A stretch of 64,000 nt of DNA from Azolla caroliniana. Its lineage: Eukaryota > Polypodiophyta. The translations under genes and the position numbers were made by a program. Of this stretch, positions 24,469-35,489 are shown in pieces; positions within the stretch are counted from its first letter, which is position 1, and each line of letters opens with the position of its first letter. The notes under the pieces were generated by a model that was given only the letters and a program-made list of their open reading frames with translations, did not search any database and was not told where the DNA came from. Where the stretch lies: contig JBHGNT010000004.1 of NCBI GenBank assembly GCA_043228905.1, positions 2,542,001-2,606,000 on the forward strand, written 5' to 3'.

Positions 24469-25596
24469 TTGAACACTATGAGTACTCAATTGGGGAGCGC
24501 TCTCCCTAGCGAGAAGTTGAACCGAAACAACTTCGCATCTTGGGAGTGCAAGATGCACCAATACCTTGTTGGTCAAGGTTATTGGAGCTACACCAAAGGA
24601 GCACGAGAAAATCGACTCGACCCAAAGGACTCTGACTACTCAACATGGGAGCAAGTAGTGAGTCGAGTAATGTATTGCTTGGCGAGATGTGTTCATGACC
24701 ACATGCTCGGCTACATTCGAGAAGCCACGACGCCAAAGGAAGCATGGGAGAATCTAAGGAAGATATTCTCCGCCAATATGACGACACGAAAGCTTCAACT
24801 CTGCCAAGAGTTGAATAACATCCAACAACGGGACATGTCCATGACGAGCTACACCTTTAAGATCAAGGAGCTTTGTGACTCGATCGGCTCAATAAGCGTC
24901 AATGTGGATGATGACAAGATGTTGCAAATATGCCTCAATGGCCTCACACCACGGTTCAACACGATGAGAACTGCCATTCTAGCAAGGGAGAAGGAGAGGA
25001 ACGTGAGCAAAGGCCTATTGGACGTAGTCCTCTCCGATGTGTGGGGAGTCGGGACTGGCACAAACGTCCACATCCGGAGGATGTCAGTACTATGTTACCT
25101 TCATCGACGACTTCTCTAGATACACATGGATCTTTCTCATGAGGATGAAGAGCGAAGTGTTTACACACTTCCAGAAATTCAAAAGCGAAGTCGAAAAGAC
25201 AACTAGCCACCATGTACGATGTCTTCGGTCAGACAAAGGACAAGAATACTTCTCAGATGCATTCACAACATACCTTCCAAGAAGGAATTCGTAGAGAATT
25301 CACTTGCCGACACACACCGCAATAGAATCGTGTAGCTGAACGCAAGAATCGACACATACTCAAAGTAGCAAGGGCTATTCTGAACGAGAAGCATATGCCC
25401 AAGTCATATTGGGAAGAAGCTGCAAACACTGCCGCCTACCTCATGAATCGGTGCACAACATCCAGAGTGCATGAGGTCGCTCCTCACGAGAAGTTTTATG
25501 GAAAGAAGCTAGATCTATCCCATGTTAGGATATTCGGCTCACTTGCATACGTGCACATCCCCGACGAGAAGCGGCAACAGCTAGATCCCAAGGAAG
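24469..25596 (+). pseudogene. Copia A: gag joined to integrase by internal deletion, then truncated
   Basis: The frame begins with a copia Gag (LNRNNFASWECKMHQYLVGQ; LCQELNNIQQRDMSMTSYTF) and runs to about 25010. There the sequence jumps straight into integrase: the zinc knuckle, protease and integrase HHCC region are missing. The integrase core follows in another frame (YYVTFIDDFSRYTWIF; RSDKGQEYF) with a stop at 25292, then RVAERKNRHILKVARAIL-like sequence and SYWEEAANTAAYLMNR, VRIFGSLAYVHIPDEKR. It is cut at about 25596 by the 5' LTR of copia B. The copy is dead. Confidence 0.88.
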
Positions 25597-25767
25597 TGTT
25601 CGGAATCTGGTCTGAGCCAGATCCAGGGACATATTTGTGCATATGTTTATAGAGGGCATGTCATGACCATATTTGTATATAGTCCTAAAGTCATATAAGT
25701 ATAAATATGACTTAGGGAAATCACTTATAAAAGATATAGTGGTTGAGTTGTTATTATTATTGTAGTA

Positions 25768-25823
<56 letters not shown>

Positions 25824-26080
25824 TAAAAGTTTGTCTGTTGTAACCGCCGGTTGGCGAAGTCATAGAGCTCAAGGTCGTTGCCTCCGAGTCTCACTTTGTA
25901 TCCTCTTATCATAGTGATAGTTGTAGTTTGTGGTCTCCTATGGTTTTTCCCTTTTAGGGTTTTCCATGTTAATATCTGGTGTCGTCTCATTCTGTGTAAG
26001 TGCATTATTCGTATTTTCATTTCTTGCTTTCTTCCATTGAGTGTTTAAGATTCGGTTGTGGCCGAGCCCCATTCCTCACA
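25597..26080 (+). repeat. Copia B 5' LTR (about 75 bp shorter than its partner)
   Basis: From 25611 onward this matches the 3' LTR at 29515-29957 almost throughout, including ATATAAGTATAAATATGACTT, the TTATTATTATTGTAGTACA block and the terminal CATTCCTCACA. The first 10-15 bases (TGTTCGGAATC) may be the original LTR start followed by a deletion of about 75-100 bp relative to the 3' LTR. It contains an expanded (AG)n tract at 25771-25819 that is much shorter in the 3' LTR. The flanking pentamers GGAAG (left) and GGATG (right) may be a target duplication with one change. Confidence 0.85.
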
Positions 26081-26083
26081 AAC

Positions 26084-26095
26084 TGGTATCAGAGC
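26084..26095 (+). other. Copia B primer-binding site
   Basis: TGGTATCAGAGC lies three bases after the LTR end; initiator tRNA-Met type. Confidence 0.92.
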
Positions 26096-26117
26096 GAGGT
26101 TCTAAACCCTGAAGAAA

Positions 26118-29100
26118 ATGGAAGAGTCATTCGGAAGCATGTTCAAGCTCACCGGCTTCAACTATCCAGTATGGAAGTCGAAGATGATGGACATGTTCGT
26201 GGTCAAAGATCTCTGGTTGCCGGTGCAGTTTGGAGACAAGAGGCTGAACAAGATCAATGCCACGACGTGGGAGGTGATGCATATGAAGACGAAAGCATAC
26301 ATTCGGTGCTTCATCGGCATGAGCCTATACAACAACTTTAATGAAGAAAGTAACGCACATGTGCTTTGGGAGAAAATCAGCACCATACTAGAGAGTAAAA
26401 ACACCATAAATAGGGTTTTGGTATTCTGGAAGTTAGTGAGACTCCAGTACCAAGACGGATCCAGCATGTTGGAGAACATGAATGCATTCTAGGGGCTCAT
26501 AAATCAAACAACCTCGTTGGAAGTACCTCTAGCGATCGAGGTACTTGTGTTGCTCCTGCCTTATTCCCTCCCGAATAGTTGGGAGACGCTAGTTGTCACT
26601 TTGGACAACGCCGGGCCGGAAGGAAGGCATTTGTCCCTAGCAAGAGTAAAGTCATTGTATAGAGCTAGAGATCACGATTCTGTTCGGATGGGAAATGAAG
26701 GTGCATGCCGAATTATCGGCATAGGAGACGTGTGGTTGACGACATCAACGGGATGCAAGTTGCTGTTGAAGAATGTTTGACACGTTCCGGAGGTTCGGTT
26801 GAACCTGATATCAACCGGTCGGCTGGATGATGAAGGCTACACGGGTAGCATCCGGAATGAAGTCATGAAGTTTGCAAAGGGAGCTTGATCATGGCCTGAG
26901 CCCGAAAGATCAACACACTGTACCCAATGCATGCTCGGATATGCCGGGAAGAAGTGAACGTGGCATCAGACAATGCCGGTGAGTTGTGGCACAAGAGGTT
27001 GTGTCACATGAGCCAGAAAGGGATGAGAAGACTTGCCGAAGATAACCTCATTCCGGAGGTGAAAGACGTGCATGTTGAGAAGTGCATCGATTGCTTGGCC
27101 GGCAAGCAAAACCAAACTTCTTTCCAGCCAAGACCACCAATGAGATGGAATGCCCCATTGGAACTTGTGCAAACTGATGTATGCCAAGTGGACATTAAGT
27201 CACATTCCAGATCGTAGTACTTCATGACGTTTATAGAAGACCACAGTCGGAAGCTATGGGTCTCACCACTTAAGACGAAGAACTAGGTATTATCCGTCTT
27301 CAAGGAATTCCACGCGAGAGTGGAAAGAGAAACCGATTGGAAGTTGAAGGCGGTTCGAACGGACAACGAAGGAGAATACTAGGGGAAGTTCGAGGAGTAT
27401 TGCTGGTTGAAGGGAATCCGGCTTCAATTCACCGTGTCGAAGACACCGAAGCTGAATGGATTGGTCGAACGGATGAACTGAACCATAATGGAGAGAGTTT
27501 GAAGCATCCTAGCACATGCAAAATTACCCAAGACGTTCGGGGCTGAGGCGCTGATGACAATGACCTTTGCGATAAATAGATCACTCTCAGTGCCCTTGGA
27601 AGGAAACTCAACGCAGAAAGTATGGACCGGTAAAGACGTGTCTTACCATCATCTGAAGGTGTTTGGTTGTCTCACTTATGTGCATGTTGCAAAGGACAAG
27701 AGAACAAAGTTGGATCTGAAGTCTAGGCCATACATATTCCTTGGATACGGAGATGATGAGTTTGAATACCGAGTGTGGGACTTGGTCGACAAGAAGGTGT
27801 TCCGGAGTGGAGACATAGTCTTCATGGAAGACAAGAGTATCGCCGACTGGCAGTCGAAGAAAAAGATAGCAGACTTTGGATCGACCGATGGGACCCATTC
27901 GGCTGGAAGCCGGATAACACTCGAAGAAATGGCCAGAGTCGGACAAGAGACCGAACCGATCGAAGAAGTAGAATTGGACACCAGAGCCGAACAAGCCCCG
28001 GAATCAGATTCAGATGAAGAACAAACGGTGGAACCGGTGGATATGAACCAAGGAAGAAGATATCCTCTCAGAAAGAGAAGATCCCCCCGGAGATTCCCGG
28101 ATGCAGAGCATGTGTTGCTAACCGACGAGGGGGAGCCGAAGAGCTTGGAATAAGCAAAGAAAGACACCCACAACCGCAAGTGGTTAAGTGCTATGCAGGA
28201 TGAGATGGATTCCCTACACGAGAACCACAAAAAGAGAGCACTCCGGAAATCCACCAAGGTACAAAGCGTGCATTGTGGTGAATGGCTTCCAGCAGAAGAA
28301 AGGAGTGGATATTGATGAGATCTTTGCCCCGATAGTGAAGATGACATCCATTCGGACGGTGTTGAGCGTAGCGGTAAGCATGGACCTTGAAGTAGAACAA
28401 CTAGACGTTAAGACGACGTTCCTACATGGAGACCTCGAAGAAGAGATCTACATGCAACAATCAGAAGGATTCGTGAAGAAAGGGAAGGAGCACCTGGTAT
28501 GCCAGTTGAAGAAGAGGTTATACGACTGAAGCAGGCTCCCCAATAATGGTACCGTAAGTTCAACTCCTTCATGACTGATCAAGGATACCACAAGACAGAG
28601 ACCGACCACTGTGTATTTGTGCAAAATTTTCGATGAAGGAGACTTCCTGATACTCCTACTATATGTGGATGACATGCTGATCGTCGGACCAAACTGAACC
28701 AAGCTCCTACTATATGTGGATGACACCTCTGCCGTCGGAAGCTTGATGTATGCAATGATGTCTACCTGGTTGGATATCGGATACGCTGTCGGAGTAGTCA
28801 ACCGGTTCATGAGCAATCCGGGAAGAGAACACTAGACCGCAGTCAAGTGGATACCCTGGTACTTGAAAGGCACCTCGAGTATGTGCCTCCGATTCGGCTC
28901 CGGAAAACCCCAACTTTAAGGATTCACGGATTCAGATATGTCGATTGATGCGGATACTAGCCGGACAACTTCTGGATATGTTATGACATATGCAGGGGGA
29001 TCCATATCATGGAAGTTGAGGCTGCAAAAGTCTGTTGCACTATCGACAACGGAAGCGGAGTACATGGTGGCCGTAGACGCCAATAAAGAGGTAATCTGGA

Positions 29101-29390
29101 TGAAGAACTTCATCGGAGAGCTAGGGATCCGACAAGAGGAATTCCGGCTCCACTATGACAGTCCAAATGCCATCTACCTCGCAAAGAACATGACCAACCA
29201 CTTTCGACCCAAGCACATCCAGAGGCGATATCATTGGCTTCGGGAGAAGGTAGAAGATAAAGAGTTACTACTGACGAAGATCCATACGAAAGAGAACGGG
29301 TCGGACATGCTGACAAAGGTGTTGTCAACCGACAAGCTGGACATGTGCAGGAGACGGATCAAACTGACACGACATCCCATGCCGGGGTGA
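26118..29390 (+). pseudogene. Copia B gag-pol, heavily broken
   Basis: The Gag start (MEESFGSMFKLTGFNYPVWK) is followed by a stop near 26490, and a deletion joins late Gag to the region just after protease (RMGNEGACRIIGIGDVWLT). Integrase pieces follow with many stops (HKRLCHMSQKGMRRLAEDN; CIDCLAGKQNQTSF; RTDNEGEY-like). The longest intact piece is 27554-28153 (199 codons, end of integrase: HLKVFGCLTYVHVAKDKRT). Reverse transcriptase is present from 28260 (GFQQKKGVDIDEIFAPIVK; KTTFLHGDLEEEIYM) but broken, with an internal deletion around the YVDD block at 28660-28720. RNase H is at 28938-29390 (STTEAEYMVAVDANKEVIWM). It is the same family as copia C and older. Confidence 0.9.
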
Positions 29391-29400
29391 AGGGGGAGCT

Positions 29401-29957
29401 TGTTGGGAATTCGGTCCCTCTAGATGGGATCCGGATGAGAACTGAAGGGACCGGATCAGACGATCGAAGGAAGGAACCGGACCGGACGGATCCGGAAGGT
29501 ATCTGGATGAATCTGGTGTGAACCGGATCCAGGGACATGTCTGTAAATATGTTTCTAGAGGGCCTGTCATGACCATATTTGTAAATAGTCTTAAAGTCAT
29601 ATAAGTATAAATATGACTTAGCGCAACCACTTATAAAAGATATAGTGGTTGGGTTGTTATTATTATTGTAGTACAGAGATTGAGAGAGAGAGAGAAACAT
29701 AAAAGTTTGTCTGTTGTAACTGCCGATTGGCGAAGACATAGAGTTCAAGGTCGTTGCCTCCAAGTCTTGCTTTGTATCCTCTTATCATAGTGATAGTTGG
29801 AGTTTGTGGGCTCTCGTGGTTTTTCCCTTTTGGGGGTTTCCACGTTAACATCTAGTGTCGTCTCATTCTGTGTAAGTGCATTATTCTTATTTTCACCTTC
29901 TGAATTTCTTCCATTGAGTGTTTAAGACTTGGTTGTGGCCAAGGCCCATTCCTCACA
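29401..29957 (+). repeat. Copia B 3' LTR
   Basis: Starts TGTTGGGAATTCGG straight after the purine tract GAAGGGGGAGCT and ends CATTCCTCACA (557 bp). It matches the 5' LTR at 25597-26080 with scattered substitutions, showing an older insertion than copia C. Confidence 0.92.
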
Positions 29958-29960
29958 GGA

Positions 29961-30730
29961 TGTCGAGTTGTTACGCTCTTCGCGTGTGGAAAGAGGCGGG
30001 ACCGTGGGGGCCTTGAACTAAGGAGAGTGAGAAAGAAGAGAGAGAGAAAGAGCAGCTTGCAGAAACACAAGGGGACGAAGAGAGAGAGAGAGAGAGAGAG
30101 CAAAGTCTTAATTACAAATCCGTAATGATTACAACCAGCAAGCCAGCAACGGACCCAACTCAGGCGAACACACACACACACCTCACGCACGCACACAACA
30201 TGACTGCATTGTGGAGCCTCTGCCAGAAGCACACAGACTGTCCACGAAGTAGTGGCAACTTAGTCTGAAATACAGCGAACGATGGAGGAGGGAGTTCGGT
30301 CCCAGTCCGACAGCACTTCGTTCTCGCTCCCCAAAATGCGATATCTTCATCTTCCTTCTTCCTTCCCTTTTATAGGCCGTCGAGGCAGGCCATTGCACCC
30401 TCGTTTTCATCAATTTATTCTCTGTCCTTTCGGGTAGAGATACTCCTTGATTTCCTAGACATCCAACGCGTCTCATCTGGTCTATTTACACCCACCGTCC
30501 TATTCCTAGTTATGTACAAGGTATAGACTGGTGTGGAAAAGACGTAGCTATGGCCTACCAGTATCTGGTTCAGCTCCACGGCCGGCGGGTAAAGCTATAC
30601 CTGTTGACGAACGACGATATGGTAGTGTTGAATTTGCCTCTCGGTTTATGTTTAAGGGTTTAAGTTTTTTGTGTGTAGAAGAACCTAACCTCCAGCCAGA
30701 GATTTATAAAAGAAATGTCTACCTCCTCCG
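29961..30730 (-). repeat. Gypsy-type LTR (G3), minus orientation, split by copia C
   Basis: On the minus strand the 3' end of this block reads ACAACTCGACA, and the 60 bases before it (GGCCCCCACGGTCCCGCC, then TTTCCACACGCG) match the U5 ends of the G1 and G2 LTRs further right. A TATA box (CTATAAAAGGG on the minus strand, about 30363-30373) lies at the expected U3/R distance. The U3 side is interrupted at 30730 by copia C and may resume after 36195, but I could not recognise its end there. No gag or pol of this element is present; copia B abuts its U5 end two bases away. Confidence 0.7.
30726..30730. repeat. Target-site duplication of copia C, left copy
   Basis: CTCCG directly before the left LTR; the same pentamer follows the right LTR at 36191-36195. 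Confidence 0.93.
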
Positions 30731-31375
30731 TGTTGGGAATCGCCGGTTCGATTCACCTTCACCACTCGGCCACAACCGAGTAAGCGCTAATCAATGCAGC
30801 AGAAAATGGGAACCACAGAGAGAAACACACGAATACACAGGGATTAACGTGGAAAACCCTATACGGGAAAAACCACGGGAGTACGAGACTCCAAACCAAC
30901 ACTATACAAAGAGAAGTATACAATGGCGAGCTGCAAGGCGACGACCTTGAGCTCGCTGTCCTCGCCACAGGCGGCGGAAATACACAGAGGCGTCGACCTC
31001 TTCCTTTCTCTCTCTCTCTCTCTCGGCTGCACTCACTTCGCTCTCTCAGCTGAAAACATAAAATGAGCAACAACATTTAAACTGTTTGCCCTAAGTCATA
31101 TTTATACACATATGACTTTCGGGCTATTTACAAATATAGCCTCAAGGGCTCTTAGCAAACATATTCACAAATATGTCCCCGCATCCGGATCTCTCTCCGG
31201 GTACATTCGTCATCTGGCTCCGTAGCCGGGGTCTTCATCATCCGGATCCGTATCCGGGTACTCTTCATCCGGCTTCATGCCGGGTACTCTTCATCATCCG
31301 GTTCCGTAACCGCAACCGGGCTTGCCGTCATTTATCTCCGGGGACATCCCATCCGGAGGGACCGAAATCCCAACA
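30731..31375 (-). repeat. Copia C 3' LTR (645 bp)
   Basis: Plus-strand sequence begins TGTTGGGAATCGCC and ends GAAATCCCAACA. It contains one copy of the 56-bp unit carrying ATCCGGATCCGTATCCGGG. An internal (TC)n tract lies at about 31010-31023. Confidence 0.95.
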
Positions 31376-31393
31376 AACTCCCCCTTCACTTCG
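31376..31393 (-). other. Copia C polypurine tract
   Basis: Minus-strand GAAGTGAAGGGGGAGTT immediately before the 3' LTR; it primes plus-strand DNA synthesis. The gag-pol stop TGA lies within it. Confidence 0.85.
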
Positions 31394-34300
31394 GCATGGG
31401 ATGTCTCTCCAATCCAATCCTCTTCCGGCATGCTTCCAACTTGTCGGGTGTGAGCACTTTGGTCAGCATATCTGAGCCGTTCTCGTCCGTGTGGATCTTC
31501 GTCAGCACGAACTCCTGTTCTTCTATCCTTTCCCGGATCCAGTGATATCTTCGCTGGATGTGCTTCGTCCGGGAGTGATAGGCCGCGTTCTTCGCAAGGT
31601 GGATGGCACTCTGACTGTCGCAGTAGAGTCGGTACTCCTCTTGCCGGATACCGAGCTCTCTAATGAAGTCCTTCATCCATATTATTTCCTTGCCGGCTTC
31701 AACAGCCGCCATGTACTCCGCCTCCGTGGTTGACAACGCAACCGTCTTCTGCAGCCTCGACTGCCACGAAACAGCTCCCCCTGCATACGTCATCACATAC
31801 CCTGATGTGGACCGGCTGGTATGTGCATCAGCCGACATATCCGAATCGGTAAAGCCGTCGAGTTCGGGCTTACCGGAGCCGAATCGGAGGCACACGTTTG
31901 CCGTGCCCTTCAGGTATCGGAGTATCCACTTGACCGCGTTCCAGTGCTCTTTGCCGGGATTGCTCATGTACCGGCTCACCACTCCAACTGCATATCCTAT
32001 GTCCGGTCTCGTACACACCATGGCGTACATCAGGCTCCCGACGGCTGAGGCATACGGCACTTTCATCATATCCTCCTTTTCAGCCTTTGTCTTGGAACTT
32101 TGCTTGCTGGACAGCTTGCAGTTTGCCGGGAGGGTCGATCCGACCGGTCTTGCTTCCGACATGTTGAACCGTTTAAGCACCTTTGTCACGTACTTCTCCT
32201 GTGACAGCCACAACTGCTTCTTCTTCCGGTCCCGGATGATGTGCATCCCTAGTATTTGCCTCGCCGGACCCAAGTCCTTCATTGAGAAGGTTCGGTGAAG
32301 AGCCTTCTTCAACACCCGTATCTTGACCTGGTCCCGTCCGACGATCAACATGTCGTCCACGTACAGGAGGAGTATTAGAAAGTCTCCTCCTTCGAACTTC
32401 TTCACAAACACGCAGTGATCAGACTGCGTTTTGTGGTACCCTTCGTCGGTCATGAAGGAGTCGAACTTCCGGTACCATTGCCGGGGAGCCTGCTTCAGTC
32501 CGTAAAGGCTCTTCTTCAACCGGCATACCAGGTGCTCCTTCCCTTTCTTCTCGAATCCTTCCGGTTGCTGCATGTAGATCTCTTCTTCGAGGTCACCGTG
32601 AAGGAATGCCGTCTTCACGTCCATCTGTTCTACCTCGAGGTCCATGCTTGCCGCTATGCTCAGCACCGTCCGGATGGAGGTCATCTTCACTACCGGGGCA
32701 AATATCTCGTCGAAGTCGACGCCCTTCTTCTGCTGGAACCCCTTCACTACGATCCTGGCTTTGTATCTCGTGGGGTTTCCGGCATCTCCCGGTTTCAGCT
32801 TGAACACCCACTTGTTACGGAGTGCCCGTTTTCCTTTCGGCAGCTCCACAAGTTCATATGTGTGGTTCTCATGCAGGGAATCCATCTCGTCCTGCATGGC
32901 ACTCAACCACCTGCGGCTCTGGGTGTCATGCTTTGCTTCTTCAAAGCTCTCCGGCTCCCCCTCGTCGGTTAGCAGTACGTGCTCTGGTTCCGGAAATCTC
33001 CGGGGGGCCCTTCTCTCCCTTAGAGGATATCTCCGTTCCGGAGCTTCGGTAACCGGTTCTTCCGATTCTTCTTCATCCGAATCCATTTCGGGATCGGGGC
33101 CGGTTCCGGTATCATTTTCATCTTCTTCGGCCGGTTCTGTTTCTTCACCGTCTTCGGCCGGATCCTCGAGTGCTATCCGGTCCCTTGCCGGTCGGGACTG
33201 CTCCTCGTAGAGTTGATCCTCACCGGTCGACTTGGAGCTCTTCATCTTCTTCTCCGACTCCAAGTCGGCGAGTGTCTTGTCTTCCATGAAGATGATGTCT
33301 CGACTCCTGAATATCTTCTTGTCGACCGGGTCCCATACTCGGTAGCCGAACTCGTCGTTGCCGTAACCGAGGAATATGCATGGCCGGGTCTTTGGATCTA
33401 GCTTTCCTCTCCGGTCCTTTGCCACATGCACGTAAGCGAGACACCCGAACACCTTCAGATGCCGGTAGGACACTTCCTTACCGGTCCACACTTTCTGCGG
33501 CGTGTCTCCGTCCAAAGGTACTGAGGGTGATCTGTTTATCACGTATGTCGCCGTCGACATAGCCTCAGCCCAAAACCCCTTGGGTAATTTCGCATGCGCC
33601 AGCATACTCCGGACCCTCTCCATTATGGTCCGGTTCATCCTCTCGGCCAGCCCGTTCAGTTCCGGCGTCTTCGGCACAGTAAACTCGAGCCGGATTCCCT
33701 TCGAGCGACAGTACTCCTGGAACTGCCCCCGGTATTCCCCTCCGTTATCCGCTCGTATCGCTTTCAGCTTCTTGCCGGATTCCCTTTCCACTCTCGCGTG
33801 GAGTTCTTTGAAGACGGACAACACTTGGTCCTTTGTCTTCAACGGCGCCGTCCACAGCTTCCGGCTGTGATCATCAATGAAAGTCACGAAGTACTGGGCT
33901 CCGCCATGTGACTTCGTTTCTACCTGACACACATCCGTGTGCACCAACTCCAATGGTGCGCTACGTCTCGTCGGTGGCCTTGAGTGGAAGGAGGTTCGGT
34001 TCTGCTTACCGGCCAGGCAATCGGTGCACTTCTCCAGGTGCACATGCTTCACTGGAATAAGGTTGTCTTCTGCAAGCCTCTTCATCCCCTTCTCACTCAT
34101 GTGACACAGTCTCTTGTGCCACAGCTCACCGGCAGTGTCGGCTGCCACATTCAGCTCCTCCGGACATAGCCGGGAATTCATCAGGTACAGTGTGTTGACC
34201 TTCCGGGCCCGAGCCACTATCAGGCTCCCCTTGCTGAACTTCATGACACCGTTCCGGATGCTACCCGTGTAGCCTTCATCATCTAGCCTCCCGGCCGAGA

Positions 34301-35459
34301 TCAGGTTCAATCGGACCTCCGGAACGTGTCGCACATCCTTCAACAGCATCTTGCATCCGGTCGGGGTTGTCAACCACACGTCTCCTATGCCGGCAATCCG
34401 GCACGTACCTTCATTTCCCATCCGAACACAGCCATGCTCACCGGCTGTGTAGGATGAGAAGTATCTTCTCTCCGGGGTCAGGTGGAACGATGCTCCTGAA
34501 TCGACCACCCAGGTCGTCTCATCGCCGGCAATGTTTAGTTCACCTTCTTCGGTGATGAGCATGATTTCTTCCTCACTTGCCGCGAGTGCCGTTGTTCCTT
34601 TCCGGTCCTGCCCTCGCCGATCCGGACCTCTTCGGTCCGTGGCTCCCCGGTATGCACCGTTTCTCTCCGGTGACTTCTTCGAATCGGTGTCGACGGCTCC
34701 GTTGTCCTTTAGGTAATGCCGACAATTCTTCCGGAAGTGCCCCGGCTTCCCACAGTGGAAGCATGTGGGCCTTCCTCTTGACTGCGACCGGGTCCCCGAC
34801 TTCTCCCGTCTTTGCGGACTCCGGTTCCATTGTCTTCCCCGATCCGATTCGGTAAGCAACGCCTTCGAGTCGGAGGCCGGTTCTTTATCTCTCCGACGCG
34901 CTTCTTCGTTCAAAATACTTGTCTTTACCGTTTGTAGAGACAGGTTATCTTCGGTGCAGGAGGTGCTGAGAGTCACCACCAAGTTCTCCCAGCTTTCCGG
35001 CAATGTACACATCAGAATGATGGCTTGCATTGCATCCTCCAACGGGAACTTGATCGCCGCAAGCTGGTTCACGAATCCCATGAACGTGCTCACGTGTTCC
35101 ACCATATTCTCGCCGTCCCGGTACTTGAGGTTCACTATCTTCCTCATCAGGGAGGTCCGGTTCAACGCATTCTTCCTCTCGTAGAGGCCCGACAGCTTCT
35201 TCCACATCTCATATGCGTTGGTGTCGTTCGCCACATGTTGTAGGACGCTTACATCGACATATTGCCGGATCGTCGCTACGGCTTTCCGGTTCAGGAGCTT
35301 CCACTCCGACTCTATTACCCCCTTGGGTATCTCGGCATTGTCGATCGGTTCATACAGGTCTCGGACGATGAGAAGGTCTTCCATCTTTATCTTCCAGTCG
35401 GCGTAGTTCTGTGAGTTCAACACCATCATGCCCGGAGGCCCACTACCGCCGCCTTCCAT
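31386..35459 (-). CDS. Ty1/copia gag-pol polyprotein (copia C), intact
   Basis: A single frame of 1357 codons encodes all copia functions. I take the start at 35459 (MEGGGSGPPGMMVLNSQNYA), just after the primer-binding site; the frame stays open 25 codons further into the LTR, which is not expected to be translated. Order: Gag; zinc knuckle CFHCGKPGHFRKNC near residue 235; protease WVVDSGASFHLTP near 320; integrase HHCC (LWHKRLCHM...CTDCLAGK) and D, D, E blocks (LVHTDVC, IRADNGGEY, NGLAERMNRT); reverse transcriptase (KTAFLHGDLEEEIYMQQPEG; catalytic YVDD at about 1033); RNase H (FTDSDMSAD; STTEAEYMAA; YCDSQSAIHLA). The stop codon overlaps the polypurine tract. All catalytic motifs look intact, so the element may be competent. 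Confidence 0.96.
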   Translation of the reverse strand: MEGGGSGPPGMMVLNSQNYADWKIKMEDLLIVRDLYEPIDNAEIPKGVIESEWKLLNRKAVATIRQYVDVSVLQHVANDTNAYEMWKKLSGLYERKNALNRTSLMRKIVNLKYRDGENMVEHVSTFMGFVNQLAAIKFPLEDAMQAIILMCTLPESWENLVVTLSTSCTEDNLSLQTVKTSILNEEARRRDKEPASDSKALLTESDRGRQWNRSPQRREKSGTRSQSRGRPTCFHCGKPGHFRKNCRHYLKDNGAVDTDSKKSPERNGAYRGATDRRGPDRRGQDRKGTTALAASEEEIMLITEEGELNIAGDETTWVVDSGASFHLTPERRYFSSYTAGEHGCVRMGNEGTCRIAGIGDVWLTTPTGCKMLLKDVRHVPEVRLNLISAGRLDDEGYTGSIRNGVMKFSKGSLIVARARKVNTLYLMNSRLCPEELNVAADTAGELWHKRLCHMSEKGMKRLAEDNLIPVKHVHLEKCTDCLAGKQNRTSFHSRPPTRRSAPLELVHTDVCQVETKSHGGAQYFVTFIDDHSRKLWTAPLKTKDQVLSVFKELHARVERESGKKLKAIRADNGGEYRGQFQEYCRSKGIRLEFTVPKTPELNGLAERMNRTIMERVRSMLAHAKLPKGFWAEAMSTATYVINRSPSVPLDGDTPQKVWTGKEVSYRHLKVFGCLAYVHVAKDRRGKLDPKTRPCIFLGYGNDEFGYRVWDPVDKKIFRSRDIIFMEDKTLADLESEKKMKSSKSTGEDQLYEEQSRPARDRIALEDPAEDGEETEPAEEDENDTGTGPDPEMDSDEEESEEPVTEAPERRYPLRERRAPRRFPEPEHVLLTDEGEPESFEEAKHDTQSRRWLSAMQDEMDSLHENHTYELVELPKGKRALRNKWVFKLKPGDAGNPTRYKARIVVKGFQQKKGVDFDEIFAPVVKMTSIRTVLSIAASMDLEVEQMDVKTAFLHGDLEEEIYMQQPEGFEKKGKEHLVCRLKKSLYGLKQAPRQWYRKFDSFMTDEGYHKTQSDHCVFVKKFEGGDFLILLLYVDDMLIVGRDQVKIRVLKKALHRTFSMKDLGPARQILGMHIIRDRKKKQLWLSQEKYVTKVLKRFNMSEARPVGSTLPANCKLSSKQSSKTKAEKEDMMKVPYASAVGSLMYAMVCTRPDIGYAVGVVSRYMSNPGKEHWNAVKWILRYLKGTANVCLRFGSGKPELDGFTDSDMSADAHTSRSTSGYVMTYAGGAVSWQSRLQKTVALSTTEAEYMAAVEAGKEIIWMKDFIRELGIRQEEYRLYCDSQSAIHLAKNAAYHSRTKHIQRRYHWIRERIEEQEFVLTKIHTDENGSDMLTKVLTPDKLEACRKRIGLERHPMPK

Positions 35460-35474
35460 TTTCTGTGTTACCGT

Positions 35475-35486
35475 GCTCTGATACCA
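35475..35486 (-). other. Copia C primer-binding site
   Basis: Minus-strand TGGTATCAGAGC, three bases after the 5' LTR; initiator tRNA-Met type. Confidence 0.93.
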
Positions 35487-35489
35487 GTT

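Noticed and set aside
30531-30730. Frame MWKRRSYGLPVSGS... as a host exon
   Set aside because: It lies in the likely U3 of the G3 LTR, has no recognised domain and is cut by copia C; unsupported.
31663-35243. Several plus-strand frames of 60-211 codons across copia C
   Set aside because: All are antisense shadows of the intact minus-strand gag-pol.
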